Assembly (NCBI GenBank): GCA_947179485.1
Contig: OX359249.1
Span: forward strand, 48,929,402 to 48,993,401
Length of the DNA stretch: 64,000 nucleotides
Reading direction: 5' to 3'
DNA from: Allacma fusca
Taxonomy: Eukaryota; Arthropoda; Collembola; Symphypleona; Sminthuridae
In this document: in pieces, positions 53,771 to 64,000 of the stretch
Layout: every line of letters starts with the position of its first letter
Numbering within the stretch: position 1 is the first letter of the stretch
Notes under the pieces: model-generated
The model's database searches: none
What the model was told of the DNA's origin: nothing
What the model saw: only the letters and a program-made list of their open reading frames with translations
Translations under genes and position numbers: made by a program

Positions 53771-56700
53771 TGAAAAAAAAAATTGAAAAAGCGTAAAATC
53801 ATTATACTCTATGAAGCCCTTGAATGGATGAAAAATGTTACAAAGTAGTTTCCTCTGAAAAGAACGATCCCACTCATGAGCCAAACAGTGGAAATCAACC
53901 AGGGAATAATTTAATTACGGGAAGAAAAAAGACTCAAAAGGTTTTTGTACGAACCATCCATCAATTTCCTATCTAATGACAAAACAAGGCTCTCGAGCTA
54001 GGAGTCAAATGAAGACATGGGACGGAAACAGGAAACGAGATTTCAAAAGAAAAGCACTATATGACAAGGAATAAAAGGAAAACATGAAAACAATACTGAT
54101 TCTGTTTGCTTTCCCACTTTATGTAGACAAGCACTTGGTCTCCACTTAGGACTTCCCATTACGGGGTCCTACACTGACCATCTCGCCAAAAACTATTTGT
54201 ATAAATAAAGTAAGTGTATTTTATGTTTCTCCACGTATAGGAGCTTTGTGTGCCTGTGCTTCAGCACGGAAAGTACACATTTTGAGACAAACCCCTTTCT
54301 CCGAGAGTAAAATAAGGGACAATCATCCCTGAAGTAATACATAGCACAAATAGTACATATCCATGAAATTTGACCGCCATAACCACCTTTTGACGCAAGT
54401 GTCACACTCGCTTTTTCCATTGCCTAGGGTGACGCGCTTCGGTGACCCCATTTTTCGTTACTTCCCCCCCCCCCCCTCCCCATAATTTCATGAATCTCTT
54501 AAAAGCCAAGTTTTGAAACTGAACATGTACGTAATACACATGAGTAGTAATTATATGTAACTTGTCTCCCTTGTCCCCTTGAGTTCCTATGTTGCAGCTA
54601 AAGAAAATGGCATTAAGTACTCAAGAGTTGAAGCGTAATTACTAAAAAATAGGATCACATTTAAGAACAAAATATCTATCACGTTAAAAAGGGCTATTTC
54701 CCAAGAAAAAAACTCTAAATAGCAAGGCTACATAGAAACTCCATTTTTCAGGATTCAAAATTCTCTTGATTTTTTCGGGGCATCCTTACTTTCCTTCACA
54801 GGGTTTTCTTGGCTCTAGCAGAATACTCCCGAGTCCTCATATGTGTGAACATTCTAAAGTATGGGATGCTAGTAAACAAACTGAGAGTACGAAATAGTAT
54901 TGGATCCTACTCAGAAAATATATGCAGACGTCAATGCATGGACATACATTAGGGAGATATGATCTGTTCTTTATAAGTATACTCATTGATTTTGGGTAGG
55001 TCTCGTCTAAGAAATTGGATGGAGCTTTGATGACTTTTTCATGACTGTAATTTCATGTTAGTAGGATACATGTTGAACTGTCAGTCACGGAAGCTTCCCT
55101 GGTTTAATAATAATTGTGAAAATAATTATCCTGGGCTGTCTACAATAGTAGCAATAAAAATTAGCTGGATGGTATTTACGTCCCTAACTCCGAGAATGTC
55201 CTCACTTGGACTGACATGAGTTCTTGGAGTAATTTGGGTAAGATCGATAGATATTTGCGTTTCCTCGGAAACTACAGGAACAATGCATTATGGACTGAGT
55301 ATGAGTTGTGTAATAATATCCGACAGAGATGACACACAAAGCAGGAGTTCCACCGGCACTCGAGCATGTCAAATACTTGGTGAAAACAAGTTAGTTAGAA
55401 GCACTGCTCTGCGGTGTATTGTTCCCCTTGATTCCTTTAAACCCGAAGTATTATTACGGAATTTATTCCGGAGGAGTTGTTATTTTGAAAAGCAAACCAA
55501 CTTTTCCGGGTTAATTGGTCCTTTGAAATCCGTTGAAATCCCTCCAACCCAAAGACTCAAATTTAGCTCCCGACTGAATTTCCATGTTCACTGTCAGAGG
55601 GACTAATATAAATACATAATAATAAATGCATGAATTCAATAGAATCACAAGAGTCAATCTGGTTCCATGCTGTGAGGTTCCACGGATCGCAACTTTTGAT
55701 ATAGTTTCCAACATTTGAATGTCTATCATTTGAGTATTCAAGTCACAGGCTGGAGATATATACATATACTTTTGACATCACCAATTATTTTAAAAATGTG
55801 TCAAAACCAGTTCTTAATTTCTCCATCCAACTCAGGATGTATGAAAGGACCAAAATAGAAACTGATGTTGGGGAAATATCCGGAATATATTATTGTAGAA
55901 ATAAGACCAGTAATAATTCAGGCAGAAGATCAAAAATATGTTCAAAGTAGTTTTATGTTTAGTAAAAAAAAATATATCAAAACTTACAGACAGGATTCTG
56001 TTTGGCCAAGCTCTGCAACTGCTGGAAAACAGCTGGAGCTGGAGGATCAGGCAGTAGTGCACTTTTCCCTTTACTGCTTCCCTGTAAAAAGAAAAGGTAA
56101 AGAGTTTTTATCAGTTTCAATAAACAAGCCAAGATTTCATATCTCAACTCAAGCATTTCCGCACACATTCACGCTCCCTCCCAGCCAGGACGTATGTACA
56201 TACAGGCGTCAATATGCATCCCGAAATGATCAGTTTCACCTACACAAAATGCACTTTCCCTATTCATGTATGAAAATAAACCCCATCTGCTCATAAGCCC
56301 GTGACTAATCTTGAAAACATGACTCTAGTACCTAACGGACGGGAATTTCCGATCAAGGATTCATTTGCAAACAGGACAAACAAGTGACTGACATGGAAAT
56401 ATTTCTTAATTCCAAACCTCTTTGAATTGATTTTACAACGTGCCCTTCAATTTTTTCCCTATTGTATATAAATCTACAATCAAGATTCCCGTTCAGAGTG
56501 ATCCTATGTACTGTAGCAGTGTCTAGTTGTACTCACAGTATTCTAAAACTCATTAACCTCTGGGCACGTACGAGGTACGGATTCTACTGTTCCGAAAGTC
56601 AAACGACAATCATCCAATTCTCAGTGACGTATCAAAAAGTTTAAAAAAATATATTGAGGTTGTGAATAATTATGAATTCCTTCTGAATCTCTACATTTGA

Positions 56701-59700
56701 AAATACAGTCCAGAAATCGGAGGTGATAGATTTGACATTGGCTTTTCCAATTTGAGAATCTGTTTTTTTTTTCATGGAGAGTTCCACGAAAGCGTTCTGA
56801 ATCCTGATTAAATCTCACAAACAGGAAGTGATTCCTAAAGAGGAAAAATGGTGAGATTTTTCCTGCATTTTGAGTTGGAGTTTGTTACAAAATAAATGCT
56901 CCGTGACTGGTCCGAGACCTCTGCTTACACCAACTCTCCCATTATGTACACTCTGATTAGGCATATGGATGTATGTACATATATAGACTACGAATCGTAG
57001 ATGTTCCTGAAACTCCAGGGGATTGTTTTATGAGTGTAAAATATTGTCTTGGAAGTCTCCTGGTCCTCAAAATAACTACTTGAATAAATCTCGGATGCTC
57101 GAACCATATGTGCTCATTCAGTGTGGAGTAATTGTTGACTCCAGTTAGTCCGGTTCAATTGCAATGAACTTCCAGCTCTCTTTCTGCGCACTTGCTCCTT
57201 TTAAAGGTCCCCTCACAGCTGTGTATTTCCTGTTGGTGGATAGAGTGACATGTCTCGTCCAAACATCCCTGTTTTATTATTCCTGCAGTTATAGGATCTC
57301 TACTATATCTAAATCTAAAGCATATCTAATAAGTCAGATCTACATACTACATAATTAATTCAATCTCAGCAGCAGACACGGGTTGGAGTATCGGTGAAAT
57401 TTAAGTACTCCTTCTTAACTACCCTCTTGACATGTTGTAATGAGAAAATGCTACAGAAAATCTGCAGGGGACCTTCATGATTTGGGACTTGACTGTAGAG
57501 CACGGAGTCAGTGAGGAGCTGGAAGAACAGGTGGGAGAGGATGAGTAAAAAGCTATACCTTTTTAAGAATCATGGAACTTGAGAAGGAAAGACGTACACG
57601 GTGTAGTCGTACACACATGAAAATGTTTTAGTGCTAAGAGCTCTCAATAGGCTGCATCATAAAAAAAAGTTTCGAGATAATGTACGGAGAGATAAAACCC
57701 GGGGAAGAGAAAATGGAGAGGATTTTAAGCACTTTCCGGATTCTGTCCATTACGAACAAGATTCTGTGGTGAGCTGGAGAAGACCTTATCCTTTACAATG
57801 TTTGGATAAGACAACGAACCCTAATAAATGACTAAACCAGGAGATGTGGGGAATTGATCCGCGTTTTTATTCCTGTCGCAGTGGATCATGATAGGACGAT
57901 CGGTTTTTTTCCCTCACGAATCCGTTATCCTCTCAATCTGCTGAATCCTCAAATCCCTTCTTCGTCCCCTACTCATATATAGCTAATTGTTTACATTAAA
58001 TTTGTATCGACAACCATTTCACATAACAAAACTCTTCCCATACCGCAGATCAGGTACGCTCAGATCCTTCCTCCATGCAAGGCTAGCTTTCAGTTTAATC
58101 TCAATACAGATCTGATGATTACCATCTACCCGACAATCTACTATTGACATTACTCTTCCCATGTAATATTCATATAACGTACATACGCTTGAAATGCCTG
58201 CAATACAGTAACCTTAACCTCAACAAAAACTCTGAAGACGAACGACTCTTACCACTGCCGGTCTCCCTTCACATCGCAAAGTTTTAAGGAATCTCTGAAT
58301 CAATTCTGTTTTCAAGATCAACAGATTTCTTGAAACCACAATGAACTCTAAAAATAAGTGTAAAATTAGATTTTATGTAAAGAAACTTTGTTGGAATTTT
58401 GAAAACAATAATAACTATTCCCACTAAAAAGTCTACATAAATATTCTTGTGATTCCTCCTACTAAGATTTATTAATTTTGAGAGTGAATTTTCGCTAGTC
58501 TAAATTAAGTTAGTTTTAATTTTTTAAAGTTTTGATTGCAATTAGTCGTTTGTTTTTCCGTGTTGGTCAAAGCTATAGATTTTGCAATCTACCTGTTTTG
58601 TAATAACAAGAACACAGAAGCAGCTCATATTGCCGAAGCTCACAAAATATTAAAAAATAATTATAATTTCCAACATGGATTATTAAAAAACATCGTCGGC
58701 GGTTGCCTTTATACTTTTGAATATTTCCAATACAAATCTTTTCTAGATCTCACAAACATGTAACTTGGAATCAGAGTTCCACCAAACTTTCAGTGTTGCT
58801 TTCTATAAGGGACCATGCTGTAGTTTTGTGCCTTTTCAACCTACAAGAAACCCAACACAGACACTGCTACATGAACGATAGGAATTAAACACATACATAT
58901 GTATCTATTTTAGGATTCCTTCTCAACGACAGAGAATACTACCATGTGATTTGATCAGGTTTCTTAGATTTTGCAATGCTGTTCGGCTGCACTGGTTTTA
59001 TGGTATGCTAATTGCATTTTATAAGTCACAAAATACGGATATTAAAACATAAATAGAAAATACTGACGATTGCATAAACTATTTTGGGAACCCTGATGCA
59101 GCAAGGAACAAAACACACGTGGTTTTTTCCTTTTTGGAGCATAATACTTGTAAATCCTCAACGTATTTTTAAAACTTTCGTTTTTATAGAGTGAAATGAC
59201 AACCATTGCCTTGCCGGATCCTGAAACTTCAACTGTTTACCTCTACACATGGTGAGCCAATGCCAAGGCTCTTACAATATAGCAAATGTCAATTTGGCTC
59301 CGCTCCTGTGCAAACTAATAGTCGCAATTTCCCGGCTAAGGGTATGCTAAATATTTGTGATCTTTGCGAAATGCAGGCGTATGTAAGTGTGGGAGGGGAA
59401 GAAGGACAAGAAAGCTATGGAGAGGATTTTTGGGGCTTAAAAATATGCCATAAAGTTGGATTATGAGAGAGTAGAGCTCTGTACATGAGCACTCTGAGCA
59501 CGTACTACTCCACTTCTGGAGTCTGTAAAATGTTGTCGGAATGCAAACAACACTTTTAAGTAAGATTATGAAGGAAATCTCCGGTTTGAGAGCATTTTCT
59601 CCACCCAGAAAACCCCTTGGCTTTGTGTACGGAAATAGTCAAGGTTAGGAATTTTTTTTCCCTGACTGGAGCATTTGCCACCCGCCTGACGTGAATGTGT

Positions 59701-62553
59701 GCGCATTCTAACTAGCTAACAATTTACTATGATAAGGAGATAAATACGGTTGACTAAACTCACCCCATCATTTAGCAATTTTAGATAGAGATTGATGGCT
59801 CGGACCCCAGGGATATAGTAGGCTACCCGGATACTATGCCCATGGAGTACAAACCCATCCAAATTCTGCTGAGTTCTTTCCGCATCATCTTCTCCAGTGA
59901 ACTCAACTAAGCCCCAGTCCAGAGGGCAACCATTCTTCAAGGCGATCTGCAAGTCATTCATCATTCCATGTCAAAGTTCCTCTCTAAACACTTTCTCATC
60001 ACACAACCTACTAAAGCTACTCGACAATTTGCAAGTCAACTGGTTCACTGGACTCGGGTATTTAATTGTGAGTCTTACACCAGCAATTGCCAATTTTATC
60101 ACAAAGTCAGAGCAGCATTAGATGACACTCCCATCGGTCAAAATCCCACAAGCAATAGATTTAATTTTTTTTATGTATCATTTATCAATTGTAACATCAG
60201 AAAGCAACAGTTATTATCTACACTTAAGGGTACACCGTCGGCTAAGAATTAAAATGGGAAGTCTCCAAAATCATCAGAAATAAAAAAGCTTCAAATCTGC
60301 TATAATGCAACAAATGACACTATTAATTATCACTTCCAAAGACAATAAAACATGTCACATTTAATTAGGTATAAAATTAAAAAGGACATATTAAAATGTT
60401 TGGAGACGTTCATCTTTGTGTCTTTGCCGGAGGTAGGGATACATGGAAATAAATGTTTGTAAAAGGGAAGTTGAGGTTTCTTTTGACACCATCAAATAGT
60501 GACATTATTTTCAATGGGATTTAAATTATGAGAGCATTTACAATGGTCTCACTGTTTCCCCTGTCTATGGCTGTACTTGGCAGGAATAAAAAATTAAGGA
60601 AACAGCTAGACGTTTATGGCAGAGCCTTATTACAAAAATACAATGAAAAAGTCATTGGTAGGAAGAATGTTGGGGCATATGGCTCAAGTAGGAGGTTGGA
60701 GTTGGAGTTGAAATCTTTTCCCATCGAGCACTAAACTACGGCGGAGTGTTGGCTAAAACAGTGTGCCTTACAAACAGGGTTTAGAGAAAAGAATCTCACG
60801 TTTTATGGCATTTTGCCCACATGAGTGGAGCCATTTGTTGGATTTTGCTGGAAAATGTACTCTCATGTACGAGTTTTACACGACAAATAACCCCTCGTAA
60901 TTGACTGCATGGTGTGGTATAGAATAACTCCGTTGAGATATTTTCATTCACAGGGAGCAGTCGCGTGATAAATTATTCATGGCGGGGATAAATGTCTACT
61001 GATGTTACAATTTACAGGGAGAACAAGGATTATTCATTGATGTGCAGTCACCTGACAATACGGTGGATTGACAACGGTACTGAAAATTCTCCGGAATTCC
61101 CCCATATCTCTGTAATTGGGAGGTAATCGGTCAACGTAGAGGCACTTGGAATGGAGGGATCTAACGGTGACATGACTAGAGTCGAGCCAATCGCACACGG
61201 CAGTGAAGTCAAGGATTTGTCTGCCATCCAGGGCATTCTTGGCTTGCAGGGCCGCTTCTTTGGTCACATACTCAACAAAACCGTACCCTTTGGATTCTCC
61301 TACATTCACAATTTACATACAAAAACAATTCATGAAAAACAAGAGCAAAACGTCACCATTCACCACTTTTACTGGGTGTTAAATATTCCAAAGATGTCCG
61401 CACGCACGATTTAAACAACTGTCCTGTTATCGTAACTGCTCTACAAAATGACTAGGAATGTGTGTACGTGGGATTGTACAACAACTGTCCTCGAAGTGTT
61501 GAGAGCTGAGATAAACCTCCAGGACATATCAGTAGGAACGATCGAATTTAGAGACATTTGAAGAAAATTTAGAAGCGGATGCTACTGGTAAAAGGTTAAT
61601 GAGACCGTGCGAAAGTGAACTGTACACTCATTTCCTATCTTATCTTACCTATTCTTTCACTGATCATTAAGAAAGACCGCTTTACATCCCCATAGGCTGA
61701 GACCAGAGCAGTAAACTGCTGTTCGGTGTATGATAAGGGGAGTCGTCCGACGCAGAGAAGCATCTCTGTTGGTGACGGGACAATGGTTACCCGCTGACCT
61801 CGGAGAGTGAAAGCAGCATTGCGGTCCCATTCTTCCAGAACCTACGAAAAAATAGCCCCAAGAAAAGATAGTCACGTGGTTCCCGTTTAAAAATTCTTTA
61901 GGATCTCAGTACCCCCGTAATGAATCAGGCAGGGCTGGAGCCGATCCTATAAAGGCTCCGTAAATGTCTGTATAGATTTTGTACAGGTATAGGATGGGCA
62001 CATAGGATGTGTGCACACAATTGATGTATTATATATCTATAGGAGTCTAGGAATAACTTGATGTATAATGGAGAAGTACTGAGAATATACTTTGGCCGAT
62101 AAGGATTACAAAGCAAACAGGATAGAGTAACGGAGGATGGAGATGGAAGTACGGAAGAAAATGCTTGACCACTTTGTTCTCTGCATTGACGTGGAATAAA
62201 AAAAGCGTCAGCTTGGAACTGATTACAAGGGAAACAATCGATGTGCACCTTTTACATGTATCTACTACAAGGGGAAGGTTTACTCCTTCCAACACAAAAT
62301 TAAATATTGATAAGGCATCACCTCAGGAGAGCACAGGGCTACGCGGGCTGATCCGGATTGAATGGTGACAGACTGAACGTCCCACTCTGCCAATAATTCA
62401 CGAATCTCCTGTAACACAGAAAAGAAAACAAGAGTTGTATTATACAATTTTCCAAGCATATTTATAAGACATTTCACTAACAACATCTAAATTCGTCCCA
62501 TCCATTTCCATAACCTTAGACTGAACAATGTGAGGGATAACTGGAAATGACAT
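46357..62553 (-). CDS. RAVER1: RAVER-type ribonucleoprotein, PTB-binding (three RRMs)
   Basis: Raver proteins are nuclear co-regulators of splicing that bind PTB and also actin-adhesion proteins. Exons in transcript order: 62482-62553 (tentative), 62322-62408, 61649-61841, 61052-61299, 59764-59946, 55988-56081, 47884-48455, 46357-47466; all junctions are in phase, 852 aa. RRM1 is partial. RRM2 has RNP2 LLCVGRLP (81-88) and RNP1 SKGYGFVEY (120-128). RRM3 has RNP2 CLYVDRL (170-176) and an RNP1-like LDWGLVEF (209-216). A segment LLPDPPAP follows in exon 6. The C-terminal 560 residues are rich in Ser, Pro, Asn, Gly and His. The tail HYADSYFKKKKKN closely matches the vertebrate Raver1 ending. SVLGSPP (777-783) fits the PTB-binding motif [SG][IL]LGxxP apart from Val at the second position. 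Whether it corresponds to Raver1 or Raver2 is not decidable. Confidence 0.9.
48456..55987 (-). other. Large RAVER intron, no supported internal gene
   Basis: A 7.5 kb intron whose flanking exons join in phase (GTC T|TT GCC). Open frames inside lack exon structure. It holds a CT microsatellite at 53728-53766 and a C homopolymer near 54464-54477. Confidence 0.7.
53728..53766. repeat. (CT)n microsatellite
   Basis: A CT run of about 39 bp in the large RAVER intron. On the minus strand it translates to an Arg-Glu run that is not a gene. Confidence 0.95.
56082..59763 (-). other. RAVER intron, no supported internal gene
   Basis: A 3.7 kb intron between exons that join in phase as Gly|Gly. I see nothing else in it. 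Confidence 0.65.
59947..61051 (-). other. RAVER intron
   Basis: A 1.1 kb intron splitting RRM3 between the Gln after YC and the next Ile. I see no other feature. Confidence 0.7.
61300..61648 (-). other. RAVER intron
   Basis: A 349 bp intron splitting RRM2 just before RNP1. It interrupts a Gly codon (G|GA). The donor is GTAAGATA. Confidence 0.75.
61842..62321 (-). other. RAVER intron
   Basis: A 480 bp intron within RRM1 with donor GTGATG and acceptor GTAG. I see no other feature. Confidence 0.7.
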
Positions 62554-64000
62554 GAATCAATCAACTTTTGTAAATTGTAATGGATTTTTCTTGATGTTTG
62601 TTTATTATTTTCTGTTTTTCCTATCCTTCACTGTAAATATTAACTTCTTCCCATTTATTTACTTATCAAGTCAGAAGAAGCTACTGACAGGATGGATTGA
62701 GGAAGGACTACCGTGGGTAAACAGGAGGGTGATATAATTTACACATTAGGCTCTCGCAAACAGTGCAGTCATTGTTATGAGGCGGTTTTCTAAAATAGTT
62801 CCAAGTTGAATGATAGTTCTAGGATTTAAAGTCATATGTAGATATACCTATATTTTATGAAAATCCTAGTCAATTCAGGTGCCGTGGGATGTTTCGGAAA
62901 TACAACCTCGGATTGAAAATGTATGATGAATACCAATGGATTTGTTTTGATACCTGGTATCCCAACTGGTTACGCTATGTTATGCTCTGAGATTTAATCA
63001 CTCAGAAAGTATGGCCAGGCCGACATGTATGGAGTAGTGTTGCAGGAGATCACTTAATCTGGTCACAAGATTCTGGGTTGGAACATCAACTGTATTATTT
63101 ATAGCGACCTTCAGTCTCTCCCGATCTGAGCGATATACAGTAACTTTTTCAAGTATAATAAAAAGGAGCAAAAACCTGTTTTCCTGCTGACTTGTAAAAG
63201 AAATATGCACACATGAGTGTTGTAGGTGCAACCTCGTTGTTGCACTTATTCCTACATATCCATGAGATCTGTTTTATAGCCCCCAAAAGTTGCTCTGTAC
63301 AATACTGACTGTCACCAGTGAGATCTCAAAACAAGGACAGGATCGAATGAGCAACATTGTCAAATTTCTACTGCACTGGAGATCCATGCTTTATCATCGC
63401 TTTTCGGAATTTCAAACAATGTCAGTCATTGATTGTCATTGTGTTGGAGGGCTACGACGAAATCAACTGGTCCTATCAACCGAGTTTACTCTGGAGGCTA
63501 CACATAACAACTTCAACAGATGCACCTCTCCGTATACATTGTTTTATCCTGTTCCTGTAGGCAGCTCCATGGGACACGTATAGTGTCTCTTAATGAAACA
63601 CGTATTATATTACCTTCACTGGAACATGTGTACGATTCCTTACTGTGAGTATACATAATTATATGTACAAGTGACTTTACAGGAGGGGCACTGCTTGGTG
63701 TGGCGTGCATGATACAGTGAAGTGAGACATGTCTAATGTTGTTTGATGATACAGCCGTAAGTATAGATGAACATGACATCCCTCCACGAAGGTGAACCTG
63801 GCAGTTGCACACTCCAGTGCTACTTTACATAATTACCCTTTCTAGGGAGAAAGGTAAGGGAGTAAGGAAAATCTACATACATCTGGGATGCTTTTGCAAC
63901 CATGTCTGAGATGATCCGTAGACAGAGTCAGAAGTCAGTTCATTGAGAAGGCGCATGTTGTATAAGGGTTAAACGGATTTCTGAACCAGCATTGTTTCCC
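62554..64000. other. Region upstream of RAVER, no supported exon
   Basis: I searched the minus strand for a conventional RRM1 RNP2 strand of the Ile-Leu-Ile-x-Asn-Leu-Pro type and found none. The region may be the RAVER promoter or 5' UTR, or an intron if a further 5' exon lies beyond the window. Confidence 0.4.

Noticed and set aside
53687-53884. A minus-strand frame with an Arg-Glu repeat.
   Set aside because: The repeat is the translation of the CT microsatellite inside the RAVER intron.
1-64000. CRISPR arrays, bacterial operons, viral or LTR elements, and rRNA genes.
   Set aside because: No spaced direct-repeat array, Shine-Dalgarno-led gene run, reverse transcriptase or integrase motif, or rRNA-like block was seen on either strand.

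Overview
The window is nuclear DNA from an animal, most likely an invertebrate and probably an arthropod. It is AT-rich. Its genes are split into many exons with GT-AG introns, most of them 50-400 nt long, and (GA)n/(CT)n microsatellites are frequent. The gene set has no bacterial or viral signature. The species cannot be named from sequence alone; the arthropod guess rests on gene architecture and general protein similarity, and is weak.

Layout. Bases 1-15.9 kb hold no gene I can support, only microsatellites and a few chance or exon-like open frames. From 16.0 to 37.7 kb lies a compact cluster: ALKBH7 (+, 4 coding exons), NCKAP1/Hem (-, 22 exons), a GDP-fucose transporter of the SLC35C1 type (+, 6 exons), CFAP57/WDR65 (-, 14 exons), a small unnamed two-exon gene candidate (+) that starts 93 bp from the CFAP57 start codon, and MRPL16 (+, 5 coding exons). 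I rebuilt every exon by hand from splice sites and reading phase. The five recognised models in this cluster all close in frame at lengths close to the human proteins (253, 1111, 336, 1260 and 254 aa). From 37.7 to 46.3 kb there is gene-poor, AT-rich sequence with one hAT-like MITE. From 46.4 to 62.5 kb a RAVER-type (PTB-binding, three-RRM) gene runs on the minus strand, with a 7.5 kb intron. The last 1.4 kb shows no exon.

Orientation. ALKBH7 and NCKAP1 are convergent, with poly(A) signals only about 45 bp apart. NCKAP1 and SLC35C1 are divergent across 1.36 kb. SLC35C1 and CFAP57 are convergent. CFAP57 and the small gene form a very tight divergent pair. MRPL16 and RAVER are convergent.

Function. 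The genes do not form one pathway. ALKBH7 and MRPL16 are mitochondrial, NCKAP1 belongs to the actin WAVE complex, SLC35C1 feeds Golgi fucosylation, CFAP57 belongs to motile axonemes, and RAVER is a nuclear splicing co-regulator. No new multi-gene system is evident. The most interesting item is the small gene candidate paired head-to-head with CFAP57.
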